Shown: piece after piece, positions 1 to 6,391 of the stretch | Numbering within the stretch: the stretch's first letter is position 1 | How the letters are laid out: the number at the start of each line of letters is the position of its first letter | NCBI GenBank assembly: GCA_003563375.1 | Contig: PWSB01000190.1 | Location: 1-7,173, forward strand | Source of the DNA: Actinomycetota bacterium | GTDB lineage: Bacteria; Actinomycetota; Humimicrobiia; Humimicrobiales; Humimicrobiaceae | Length of the DNA stretch: 7,173 nt | Reading direction: 5' to 3' | Notes under the pieces: model-generated | The model's database searches: none | What the model saw: the letters and a program-made list of their open reading frames with translations, nothing else | Told to the model about the DNA's origin: nothing | Made by a program: the position numbers and the translations under genes

Positions 1-417
1 TGTCTCTACCTCTATTTTGCCAGGCTCAAAACGTATAGAGGACACCCTTGCCCCATCCACTTTTCTCTGTATCTTCTTGTAATCAAAGACACCTGAACAG
101 CCTACGGTGATGAGCTTGAACTTACCCCTTTCTACAAGGCCCTCCGATACCAGCTGCATTATGGCCCTTGCATCACAGGGCTTTAAAACCATTCCTATGC
201 TGCCTTTTACCTCTTTGGAAAGCTTATAGGCATAGCTGGCCAGGTTGTTTATGCATAATCTGTTATAGACCAGGTTATCCAGGTCTTTTTCTTTGTCTAT
301 AAAAACAGGGCTTACCTTCAGGGGGCTGCTTCCTTTTTTCCAGCCCACTAAAACATCCACCTCGTCGAATATCTCCTTTGCTTTTTTTACTATCTCCTGG
401 TTTAATTCCTTGCTCAT
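1..417 (-). CDS. FrhB/FdhB-type (coenzyme F420 hydrogenase/dehydrogenase beta-like) protein, N-terminal part only
   Basis: Partial gene: 139 codons are present and the reading frame runs off the left edge without a stop. The ATG overlaps the mvhD stop in an ATGA junction (414-417), so translation is probably coupled to mvhD. The visible protein is soluble, with a KPCDAR motif at residues 79-84 and a VGCSG motif at 105-109; Cys55, Cys81 and Cys107 are its only cysteines so far. The KPCD/RGCD-type motif followed by a second cysteine motif resembles the FrhB/FdhB beta-subunit family, whose better-known members bind FAD and iron-sulfur clusters and pass electrons between F420, NAD(P)H or other carriers and a partner enzyme. 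No ferredoxin CxxCxxCxxxC motif is in the visible part. Being the last visible gene of an hdr-mvhD operon suggests an electron input or output module docking on MvhD or HdrA (inference). The family call is from recalled motif resemblance; the exact substrate cannot be named. Confidence 0.72.
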   Translation of the reverse strand, partial: MSKELNQEIVKKAKEIFDEVDVLVGWKKGSSPLKVSPVFIDKEKDLDNLVYNRLCINNLASYAYKLSKEVKGSIGMVLKPCDARAIMQLVSEGLVERGKFKLITVGCSGVFDYKKIQRKVDGARVSSIRFEPGKIEVET

Positions 418-857
418 GTTTTCTCTATGCTGTTTATCCTTTTTACAAAATTGACCACTACGCTCTGCCATTTCTGCCCTTCTGAAGCTGAGACCCACTG
501 GTATGAAAACCTCCGCTTGTCTATACCTATAAATGGAAGGTATTCCTTTAAGACTTCCAGCCTTCTCCTGGCATAAAAATTACCGTCAGTATAATGGCAG
601 TCATTGGGATGGCACCCTGAAACAAGCACACCGTCAGCACCCATAGAAAACGCTTTTAATACAAAAAGAGGGTCTATCCTGCCGCTGCAGGGCACCCTTA
701 TTATCCTGAGGTTTTCAGGCTGCCTCAACCTGGCGGTCCCTGCCGCATCCGAACCGGCATACGAGCACCAGTTGCATAAAAAAGCAACGATCTTGGCCTC
801 TTGATCGGTTTTCTCCTGGTTATCTGCCATACCTTTGTCTATTTCCTTTAATCCCAT
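414..857 (-). CDS. mvhD: MvhD-like [2Fe-2S] electron-transfer subunit (methyl-viologen-reducing hydrogenase delta family)
   Basis: 147-residue soluble protein, close to the usual MvhD length. The family cysteines are all present: Cys28 and Cys31 in a CNWCSYAG motif, Cys57 in VPCSGR, and Cys82 and Cys87 in GCHPNDCHY. In the methanogen complex MvhD carries a [2Fe-2S] cluster and wires the hydrogenase (or formate dehydrogenase) to HdrA. Here it follows hdrA after a 2-base gap and overlaps the next gene by 4 bases, so it belongs to the same complex. No hydrogenase large or small subunit lies in the window, so its electron partner is more likely the FrhB-like protein downstream, or an enzyme encoded elsewhere. 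The start is uncertain: Met1 (857) has only a weak ribosome site inside the hdrA end. Met10 (830), with an AAGGA about 13 bases upstream, would give an N-terminus closer to typical homologues. Confidence 0.93.
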   Translation of the reverse strand: MGLKEIDKGMADNQEKTDQEAKIVAFLCNWCSYAGSDAAGTARLRQPENLRIIRVPCSGRIDPLFVLKAFSMGADGVLVSGCHPNDCHYTDGNFYARRRLEVLKEYLPFIGIDKRRFSYQWVSASEGQKWQSVVVNFVKRINSIEKT

Positions 858-859
858 AA

Positions 860-3800
860 TTATTTCTTAAAAGCCTTTATCTCTTCTATTATCATCTCAT
901 CGGTAAATCCGCTTAAGCTTATGGACCCTATCGGGCAGGTGGCCTCGCATAGCCCGCATCCCTTGCAGACCGTCTCTATGACGTCCACCACGTCCCTGCC
1001 CCTTACCTGTACCTCTTCAATGGCATTGAACGGGCATACCATCAGGCATTTATTGCACCCGATGCACCTTACCTGGTCCACCTTGGCCACCATGGGGTCG
1101 GAGGCAAGCTTATCCACAGACATCAAAGCAAGTATCTTTGAGGCTGCGGCGCCTCCCTGAGCCACACTGGTAGGAATATCCTTGGGGGACTGGCAGGCTC
1201 CAGCTATATATATCCCGCTTGTATTGGTCTCCACAGGCCTAAGTTTTGGATGGCTCTCTTTGAAGAAGCCAAAAGGACCCGTACTTATATTAAGCACCTT
1301 GGCAAGCTCCTGGGCATTTTTATCGGCAACCATGGCTGTAGCCAGCACCACCAGGTCTGCCTCTATCTCCACCATCTGGTTTAGCACGGTGTCCACACCC
1401 TTTACTATAAGCTTGCCGTCCTTTTCCCTTTTGTAGACCTTTGAGACCCTTCCCCTTATATATTTGGTACCGTATTGTTTCGCCCGGTCGATAAACTCAT
1501 CATAATCCTTTCCTGGAGACCTTATATCAGTGTAAAAAAGATAGGACTGAGAATCTTGTATATGCTCCTTGGTAAGGATAGACTGCTTTGCCAGGTACAT
1601 GCAGCACGCGCTCGAGCAGTATTCCAGGCCCCTCGACCTGTCCCTTGAGCCTACACAGGACAGAAATACTATCTTTTTGGGCTCCTTTTTATCCGAGGGC
1701 CTTAAAATATGGCCGTGGGTAGGGCCGGAAGCGCACATAAGCCTCTCGTACTGCAGGCTGGTTATTACATCCTCGAGTTCTCCGCCCCCAAACTCTCCGA
1801 AGACATCTGCCTTGAGCACATCCGTTCCCACAGTAACCGCTATTGCCCCTATGTCTTTTTCTATTAATTCTTCCTTCTGGCTGTAATCTATACAATTAGC
1901 CTCGCAGGCCGTGATACACTGCTCACATTCTGAACATATCCCGCAATTGAGGCATCTCTGGGCTTCAGCTATTGCCTGGGCCTCACTTATTGTGCCCACT
2001 ACTTCATCAAACCCTTCCGTCCTCTGCCTTGCATCCATTTTTTCAACTTCCAGCCTGGCCTCTTTCTTGAATGCCTCCAGCTCTTTTTCAGTAAATACCT
2101 CTTCGGCTGAAAGCCTTTTTTGCGAGCTTTTTTCCTCTGCCATATCCTTTGCAATATCATCCAGGCTCTCCCCTTTTATATACCTGTCTATGACCCTGGC
2201 AGCAAGCTTTCCGTGCCCTATGGCTTCGGTCACCGTCGAAGGGCCGGTCACGGCATCCCCTCCAGCGAATATCCCTTTACTGTCGGCAAGGAGTATGTCC
2301 TCATCCTCCAGGGCGATACTGTCCCACCTGGTAAGCTTAAGCTTGCGGTCTCCCTTGGTAAGGTAATCTGTATTGGGCCTCTGGCCTATGGCCAGTATAA
2401 GCCAGTCCAGTTCAACAGTATACTCGCTGCCCTCTATGGGGATAAACCTCCTTCTTCCGCTGCTGTCAGGCTCTCCAAGCCTGTTCTTTACGAATACCAC
2501 TCCCTTTAATTTTCCGTCTTCCTCTATTATCCTGACCGGGGTGGTAAGAAAATTCATGCCTATACCCTCTTCAACAGCATCCTCATATTCCTCTTCAATG
2601 GCAGGCATCTCTTTGGCGCTTCTCCTATAGAATATGGAGACCTCGTCTGCCCCCAGTCTAAGAGAAGACCTGGCAGAGTCAATAGCCACATTTCCCCCGC
2701 CTATGACCCCGACCTTGCCCTTGAGGCTGCCGGCCTCTTTCAATGAAACATCCTTTAAAAACTCCACACCTGATATCACGCCCCCGATATTCTCTTCCCC
2801 GATGTTTATGGGCATATCCCTGTCCGCTCCAGTAGCTAGGAAGACAGCATCATAATCATCCCTTAGCTTCCATAACTGGTCAGTGCTCTCTATCCTGCTG
2901 CCTGTAGCTATTTCTACTCCCATCCTGCTTATGACATCAATCTCCGAATCTAGTATATCCTGGGGAAGCCTGTAATCGGGAATCTCGGTCCTCATCATCC
3001 CCCCTATTACTGGAAGCGCTTCAAAGATCTTTACCCCGTAACCCTTCTTGGCAAGGTAGTAGGCTGCGGTAAGCCCTGCCGGGCCCGAACCGACTACAGC
3101 CACCTTCTGGGACTTTTTATCCTCCATCTCAGGCAGGGGGACCTCTCCCATGCTGCCCTCGTAATCTGCCATAAACCTCTTAAGGGACATTATGGATACA
3201 GGGTCGTCAACCAGCTTACGGGTACAGTTTATCTCACAGGGATGGGTGCATACCCGGCCGCACACCGAAGGGAACGGGTTGTCCTCCCTGTGCAGTTTTA
3301 TGGCTTCGGCAAATTTCCCTTCCCGTATCAGGGCAACATAGCCCTGGGCGGACACATCCGCGGGGCAATTGCTCCTGCAGGGGGCCTTGCCCTTTTTATA
3401 TATGCTGTAAGCTGAAGGGACCGCCTGTGCGAACATCTTGGAGATAGCCTTCCTGCCTGCTATACCCGCCTCATATGTATTGGGTATGGTGACCGGACAG
3501 ACCTTCTCGCATTCAGCGCAGGAGGTGCAGTTCTTTAAATCGATATATCTTGGTTTTTTTCTTATCGTGGCCTTAAAATTACCTACAGACCCTTCAAGGC
3601 TGACCACTTCAGAATTGGTCATAAGCTCAATATTTTCATGGGTTCCTGCATCGACCATCTTCGGGGAAAGGATGCAGGCAGAACAGTCTATGGTGGGAAA
3701 GGTCTTGTCAAGCTGGGCCATCTTGCCGCCGATAGAAGCTTCTTTTTCAACCAGGATAACCTTTCTCCCGCCCTGGGCGATATCCAGCGCGGTCTGTATG

Positions 3801-4252
3801 CCTGTAATACCCCCGCCGATAACCATGACCGTCTTGTTTATGTCAAAATATTTTGGATAAAGCTCGCCATGCCTGTATACCTTGCTCACAGCCATCCTTA
3901 CCAGGTCCACGGCTTTTTCTGTGGCCTTCTCCCTATCATCATGTATCCAGGAATCCTGCTCCCTGAGGTTGGCCATATTAAAAAGATAAGGGTTGAGGCC
4001 TGCTGACTCTACAGTCCTCATAAATGTGGTGTTGTGCACCTGGGGCGAGCAGGATGCCACGACCACCCTGTTTAGGTAATGCTCCTTTACAGCCTTGACT
4101 ATCTGCAGCTGCCCAGGTTCGGAACAGGTATAAAGATTGGTCTGGGTAAATACCACACCGGGAAGCCTCTGCGCCTCCTGGGCTACCTTCTCTACATCTA
4201 CATTAGCCGCAATATTTGAACCGCAATAACAAACAAATACTCCTATCCTCAA
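860..4252 (-). CDS. hdrA: HdrA-type electron-bifurcating flavoprotein with an inserted GltD/NfnL-like NAD(P)H oxidoreductase module
   Basis: 1130 residues; ordinary HdrA has roughly 650. Residues 1-135 are the HdrA N-terminal domain (Cys8, Cys10, Cys43, Cys68). FAD site 1 is GGGITG at 146-151 with Glu169, and a [4Fe-4S] site is Cys242/245/248/252. From about 287 to 766 a foreign module interrupts HdrA. It has GltD/NfnL-type cysteines (292, 296, 331, 335, 339, 343), a second FAD site GSGPAG at 388-393, a Rossmann NAD(P)H site GGGNVA at 518-523 followed by YRRS at 542-545, and the closing flavin motif AGGDAVTGPSTVTEA at 663-677. A cysteine-rich stretch (767-787) follows. HdrA then resumes: ASGPTHGHILRPSD, CVGSRD, Cys879/883/884 (YCSSACCMY), AGACQSPKDIP, and two ferredoxin sites (Cys1063/66/69/73 and 1096/99/102/106). 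The start codon is TTG with a strong AAAGGAG site. Family knowledge: HdrA splits electrons between HdrB and ferredoxin. Inference: this form uses NAD(P)H, probably NADPH, as donor or acceptor. Confidence 0.95.
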   Translation of the reverse strand: MRIGVFVCYCGSNIAANVDVEKVAQEAQRLPGVVFTQTNLYTCSEPGQLQIVKAVKEHYLNRVVVASCSPQVHNTTFMRTVESAGLNPYLFNMANLREQDSWIHDDREKATEKAVDLVRMAVSKVYRHGELYPKYFDINKTVMVIGGGITGIQTALDIAQGGRKVILVEKEASIGGKMAQLDKTFPTIDCSACILSPKMVDAGTHENIELMTNSEVVSLEGSVGNFKATIRKKPRYIDLKNCTSCAECEKVCPVTIPNTYEAGIAGRKAISKMFAQAVPSAYSIYKKGKAPCRSNCPADVSAQGYVALIREGKFAEAIKLHREDNPFPSVCGRVCTHPCEINCTRKLVDDPVSIMSLKRFMADYEGSMGEVPLPEMEDKKSQKVAVVGSGPAGLTAAYYLAKKGYGVKIFEALPVIGGMMRTEIPDYRLPQDILDSEIDVISRMGVEIATGSRIESTDQLWKLRDDYDAVFLATGADRDMPINIGEENIGGVISGVEFLKDVSLKEAGSLKGKVGVIGGGNVAIDSARSSLRLGADEVSIFYRRSAKEMPAIEEEYEDAVEEGIGMNFLTTPVRIIEEDGKLKGVVFVKNRLGEPDSSGRRRFIPIEGSEYTVELDWLILAIGQRPNTDYLTKGDRKLKLTRWDSIALEDEDILLADSKGIFAGGDAVTGPSTVTEAIGHGKLAARVIDRYIKGESLDDIAKDMAEEKSSQKRLSAEEVFTEKELEAFKKEARLEVEKMDARQRTEGFDEVVGTISEAQAIAEAQRCLNCGICSECEQCITACEANCIDYSQKEELIEKDIGAIAVTVGTDVLKADVFGEFGGGELEDVITSLQYERLMCASGPTHGHILRPSDKKEPKKIVFLSCVGSRDRSRGLEYCSSACCMYLAKQSILTKEHIQDSQSYLFYTDIRSPGKDYDEFIDRAKQYGTKYIRGRVSKVYKREKDGKLIVKGVDTVLNQMVEIEADLVVLATAMVADKNAQELAKVLNISTGPFGFFKESHPKLRPVETNTSGIYIAGACQSPKDIPTSVAQGGAAASKILALMSVDKLASDPMVAKVDQVRCIGCNKCLMVCPFNAIEEVQVRGRDVVDVIETVCKGCGLCEATCPIGSISLSGFTDEMIIEEIKAFKK
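1955..3394 (-). other. Inserted GltD/NfnL-like domain within hdrA
   Basis: Codons about 287-766 of hdrA encode a complete small-subunit glutamate-synthase/NfnL-like module. It opens with an N-terminal iron-sulfur helical domain (the APCRSNCPADVSAQGY and VCGRVCTHPCEINC blocks). An FAD Rossmann fold, an NAD(P)H Rossmann fold and the return to the FAD fold follow. It sits between the HdrA phrase FAQAVPSAYSI and the next HdrA cysteine cluster, in frame and without a scar. Boundaries are judged by eye from motif order and may be off by 10 to 20 residues. Confidence 0.88.
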
Positions 4253-4261
4253 AGCTAAAAG

Positions 4262-4268
4262 CTCCTTT
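4262..4268 (-). promoter_or_regulatory. Ribosome binding site of hdrA, fixing a TTG start
   Basis: On the minus strand AAAGGAG lies 9 bases before the TTG at 4252-4250. The codons that follow read RIGVFVCYCG, the normal HdrA N-terminus, and there is no ATG between the hdrB stop and this point, so TTG is the start. This is a far better ribosome site than those seen before hdrC, hdrB or mvhD. Confidence 0.85.
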
Positions 4269-4273
4269 CTAAA

Positions 4274-5203
4274 TTAAATCTCCGGCTTTACGAAAAGCCT
4301 GTCCAACATGACTTCTTTTTCAGACAGGCCCAGGGCCATACCCAGAACCTGGGTAAGATAGAGAACCGGCACCCTGTAATCTTTTTTATAATGTCTATTG
4401 ATCTGTGACTGCCTGAGGTCAAGATTCTGCTGGCAAAGCTGGCAGAAAACTACCAGGCTGTTAGCCCCGCAGTCCAGGGCCATCTCAAGGATATCCCTGC
4501 TGAGCTTTAGAACCAGGTCCTTATTGGTAAGGGAAAGTATTGCCCCGCAGCACTCGGTTTTAAACTGAAACTTCCTGCATCCTATGCCGACATCCCCCAG
4601 AAGCTGTTCCATGGAGGTGGGGTTTTCTATATCATCAAATTTTTCAGCCTCTCTAGGCCTCAAAAGTGCACAGCCGTAATAACATGCAACGGAAAGCCTC
4701 TCTAGGATACGGGGAGGCTCGGATCCGCTCTTTTGGGTGACCTCTCTGTATTTTTCTTTTATGAGTTTTCTGTGTTTTAACAAAAAGTTTAAAATGGTGT
4801 ATACCTTAAAATCATAATTTTCCTTGAGTTTGAATCCCATCTCCTGGAGGTCCTCTACAAGCTGTCTTTTATGCTCAAGCTCAAAATCATTTAGTCCCTC
4901 TTCCTCGCTTGCAATAATCTTTGCCGCGTGGCCAAGCTTGTTGTAACATGACACGCAAGGGCTCAAAATAGTATCATAACCCATCTTGTCGGCCAAAAGC
5001 AGGTTCCTGGCTGACAAAGCTGAAGAGAGCTGCTCATTTGTATGATGTGCCGGGGTGGTTCCGCAGCAGTTCCAGTCTTCTATTTCCTCATATTCTATTC
5101 CAAGGACCTCCAAGAGCCTTTTAATGGATACATTAAAATCCAATGAAGTGGAGTTTAGCGAGCATCCTGGATAATATGCTATTTTTATTTTTTCCTCTTC
5201 CAT
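4274..5203 (-). CDS. hdrB: HdrB-like subunit, CCG-domain protein with two non-cubane [4Fe-4S] cluster sites
   Basis: 309 residues, slightly longer than methanogen HdrB. It holds two full cysteine-rich CCG domains. Domain one is Cys14 (YYPGCSL), Cys46-Cys47 (WNCCG) and Cys83/Cys86 (CVSC). Domain two is Cys178 (YYGCALLRP), Cys218-Cys219 (ECCGA) and Cys254/Cys257 (CQLC). The spacings are C-x31-CC-x35-CxxC and C-x39-CC-x34-CxxC, as expected for HdrB. In methanogens these ligands hold two non-cubane [4Fe-4S] clusters that cleave the CoM-S-S-CoB disulfide. No cysteine of either site is missing, so this protein should be catalytically competent, but the bacterial substrate is unknown. It starts 2 bases after the hdrC stop with only a weak ribosome site (AAGAAG), which suggests translational coupling, and hdrA follows after 21 bases. 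Cys174 and Cys209 are extra cysteines outside the core pattern. Confidence 0.95.
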   Translation of the reverse strand: MEEEKIKIAYYPGCSLNSTSLDFNVSIKRLLEVLGIEYEEIEDWNCCGTTPAHHTNEQLSSALSARNLLLADKMGYDTILSPCVSCYNKLGHAAKIIASEEEGLNDFELEHKRQLVEDLQEMGFKLKENYDFKVYTILNFLLKHRKLIKEKYREVTQKSGSEPPRILERLSVACYYGCALLRPREAEKFDDIENPTSMEQLLGDVGIGCRKFQFKTECCGAILSLTNKDLVLKLSRDILEMALDCGANSLVVFCQLCQQNLDLRQSQINRHYKKDYRVPVLYLTQVLGMALGLSEKEVMLDRLFVKPEI

Positions 5204-5205
5204 GT

Positions 5206-5742
5206 CTATTGATACTTCTTGGTTACCTTTCCTATTTCTTTTCTGCCCTTTACGAATTCAGGCAGGATCTTGATCTTTCTTTTCTTTAAGATATCAGCAG
5301 CGATATCCGCGTCATTGAAAAACCTTCCTGTGCCTACATTAAGCCCCATTATAAGGCCGGGTTCATAGCTTCTGCCAAAGAACCGGACCATAAAATTGAA
5401 CAGCTTGTAGAACTTAGCGATGTTCTTATCTTTTTTGGTGTTCTTCTGCCAGGTAGCCACCCTCAGGTGATTCATTATGGAAGCAATGCTGATCTTCTCA
5501 GGGCACCTCGTAGAGCAGATATCACATTCAACACAAAGCCATATGGTATTCGAGTTTATTATTTTTTCCATCTGCCCTGCCTGTATAAGGCTTATGATCT
5601 GGTGGGGCTTGTATTCATATGCTTCCACCACCGGGCAGCCTGCGCTGCATTTGCCGCACTGGCAGCAGTAGTTCATATTAGGCTCTATATAGCCCTCAAG
5701 TTCTTCCTGTATCTTGTTCAGATCGATCTCTTGTTTTTTCAT
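5206..5742 (-). CDS. hdrC: HdrC-like subunit, two [4Fe-4S] ferredoxin-type protein
   Basis: 178 residues, the usual HdrC length. There are two ferredoxin-type cluster motifs: Cys26/29/32/36 (CxxCxxCxxxCP, with an additional Cys27) and Cys70/73/76/80 (CVECDICSTRCP). The helical C-terminal half (GRSYEPGLIMGLNVGTGR, residues 123-140) is typical of HdrC, and no membrane segment is present, so it is a soluble HdrC rather than the membrane-linked HdrD/HdrE or DsrMK type. HdrC relays electrons between HdrA and the HdrB active site. It is the first gene of the operon. The promoter candidate lies about 50 bases upstream, while the ribosome site (AAG in an AT-rich leader) is weak. The ATG at 5742 is well placed; codon 23 is the next Met, and starting there would remove the N-terminal helix just before the first cluster. 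Confidence 0.95.
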   Translation of the reverse strand: MKKQEIDLNKIQEELEGYIEPNMNYCCQCGKCSAGCPVVEAYEYKPHQIISLIQAGQMEKIINSNTIWLCVECDICSTRCPEKISIASIMNHLRVATWQKNTKKDKNIAKFYKLFNFMVRFFGRSYEPGLIMGLNVGTGRFFNDADIAADILKKRKIKILPEFVKGRKEIGKVTKKYQ

Positions 5743-5794
5743 AAATACTACTTATTTTATAAAGTTAGTTATGTTTGCAAAAAAATCATAGATA

Positions 5795-5823
5795 ATAATA
5801 CACAAACAATCCTGGATATGCAA
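5795..5823 (-). promoter_or_regulatory. Predicted sigma-70-type promoter of the hdrCBA-mvhD operon
   Basis: Minus strand: TTGCAT (5823-5818), a 17-base spacer, then TATTAT (5800-5795). It is followed by an AT-rich leader of roughly 45 bases to the hdrC ATG. A second TATTAT overlaps 3 bases further downstream. Prediction from consensus only. Confidence 0.6.
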
Positions 5824-5925
5824 GTTTGAGGGCAAATTTTTACCATGTTTTGAAGCTGCTATCACTTAAGGGGCTCATATAGCGCGAACAAGGCATACAA
5901 GCCCCATCCCTTTAGCTAAGATCCA

Positions 5926-6186
5926 TTATTCTGAGGTTATATCTTTTTTTACATCCTCGTATTCCTGCTTGCTGATCTCGCCTCTGGAATATCTCTCATC
6001 TAAGATACCCAGGGGGCCTTTGTTGCCTTTTTCGGCAACTGCAGCAGCCGGGCTGCCTGATCTTGTAAACCTTATTATCAAAAGGACTATCCCTGTAACC
6101 AGAAGGGCAAAAAATATAAAGCCTGCTATCATGCCGGCTATATTTCCGCCCCAGAAATAACCCCCTATATTGATAGGGCAAAACAT
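5926..6186 (-). CDS. Small single-helix membrane protein with a C-terminal SHOCT motif
   Basis: 86 residues. A short Gly/aromatic N-terminus (Phe2, Tyr10, Phe11, Trp12) leads into one strong hydrophobic helix at about residues 17-39, followed by a basic Arg/Thr/Arg stop. A flexible Ala/Gly/Lys linker (44-57) ends in a SHOCT motif at about 58-82: LGILDERYSRGEISKQEYE, with the typical Leu-x-x-Arg/Lys, Gly-Glu-Ile and Glu-Tyr positions. SHOCT tails are short helical hairpins found on many unrelated small bacterial proteins and are thought to mediate oligomerisation; no enzymatic role is implied. An AAGGAGAGG ribosome site lies 7 bases before the ATG, and a consensus promoter lies upstream. It is co-oriented with the hdr operon but separated by 183 bases containing the hdr promoter, so a functional link is not shown. 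The precise function is unknown. Confidence 0.85.
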   Translation of the reverse strand: MFCPINIGGYFWGGNIAGMIAGFIFFALLVTGIVLLIIRFTRSGSPAAAVAEKGNKGPLGILDERYSRGEISKQEYEDVKKDITSE

Positions 6187-6193
6187 ATGCTAT

Positions 6194-6202
6194 CCTCTCC
6201 TT
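6194..6202 (-). promoter_or_regulatory. Strong ribosome binding site of the SHOCT-protein gene
   Basis: AAGGAGAGG on the minus strand, 7 bases before the ATG at 6186. It supports this start and the reality of the small gene. Confidence 0.8.
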
Positions 6203-6254
6203 GCAAATAAACTTTCTTATATACGATACACTACTAATTCTATAGTATAACTAG

Positions 6255-6283
6255 ATAATAATTAAAATAGCCTTTTATGTCAA
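6255..6283 (-). promoter_or_regulatory. Predicted sigma-70-type promoter of the SHOCT-protein gene
   Basis: Minus strand: perfect TTGACA (6283-6278), a 17-base spacer, then TATTAT (6260-6255). Transcription would start near 6248, giving a leader of about 60 bases. This is the best promoter match in the window. Confidence 0.72.
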
Positions 6284-6320
6284 TGGCCACCTTTTGCTGT
6301 AAGGTTTTAAACAAATTAGA

Positions 6321-6348
6321 TTGAATTAACCCCATCTTCTGCTAATAT
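6321..6348 (+). promoter_or_regulatory. Predicted promoter of the NagB-superfamily gene
   Basis: TTGAAT (6321-6326), a 16-base spacer, then TAATAT (6343-6348), about 43 bases before the ATG. It lies back to back with the SHOCT-gene promoter. The region is very AT-rich, so other -10 choices are possible. Confidence 0.45.
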
Positions 6349-6380
6349 TTATTTAATATATATTGGGCAAGCATAATATG

Positions 6381-6386
6381 AAAGGA
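6381..6386 (+). promoter_or_regulatory. Ribosome binding site of the NagB-superfamily gene
   Basis: AAAGGA ends 5 bases before the ATG at 6392. Two other ATGs just upstream (6378 and 6387) are out of frame, and an in-frame TAA at 6374 closes the frame, so 6392 is the earliest ATG start. Confidence 0.75.
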
Positions 6387-6391
6387 ATGCC

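Noticed and set aside
871..884. Selenocysteine in HdrA or HdrB
   Set aside because: The window positions given here are nominal. The relevant HdrA site (YCSSACCMY, residues 878-886) and both HdrB CCG motifs are encoded by ordinary cysteine codons, and no in-frame TGA occurs in these genes.
1911..2509. Open frames of 129 to 151 codons on the plus strand inside hdrA
   Set aside because: They are Ser/Leu-rich shadow translations of the strongly conserved hdrA frame, with no ribosome sites and no motifs.
860..4252. Possibility that the long hdrA is two genes joined by an assembly or frameshift error
   Set aside because: There is one uninterrupted frame. Both HdrA halves lie in the correct order around the insert, and codon use and cysteine motifs are continuous across both junctions, so a true domain insertion is more likely. 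Read coverage would settle it.
5864..5920. Possible terminator hairpin between the SHOCT gene and the hdr operon (AGGGGCT ... AGCCCC inverted repeat)
   Set aside because: Only about 6 base pairs form, around a loop of over 20 bases. The flanks have mismatches and there is no T run after it on the minus strand, so it does not meet the pattern of a rho-independent terminator.
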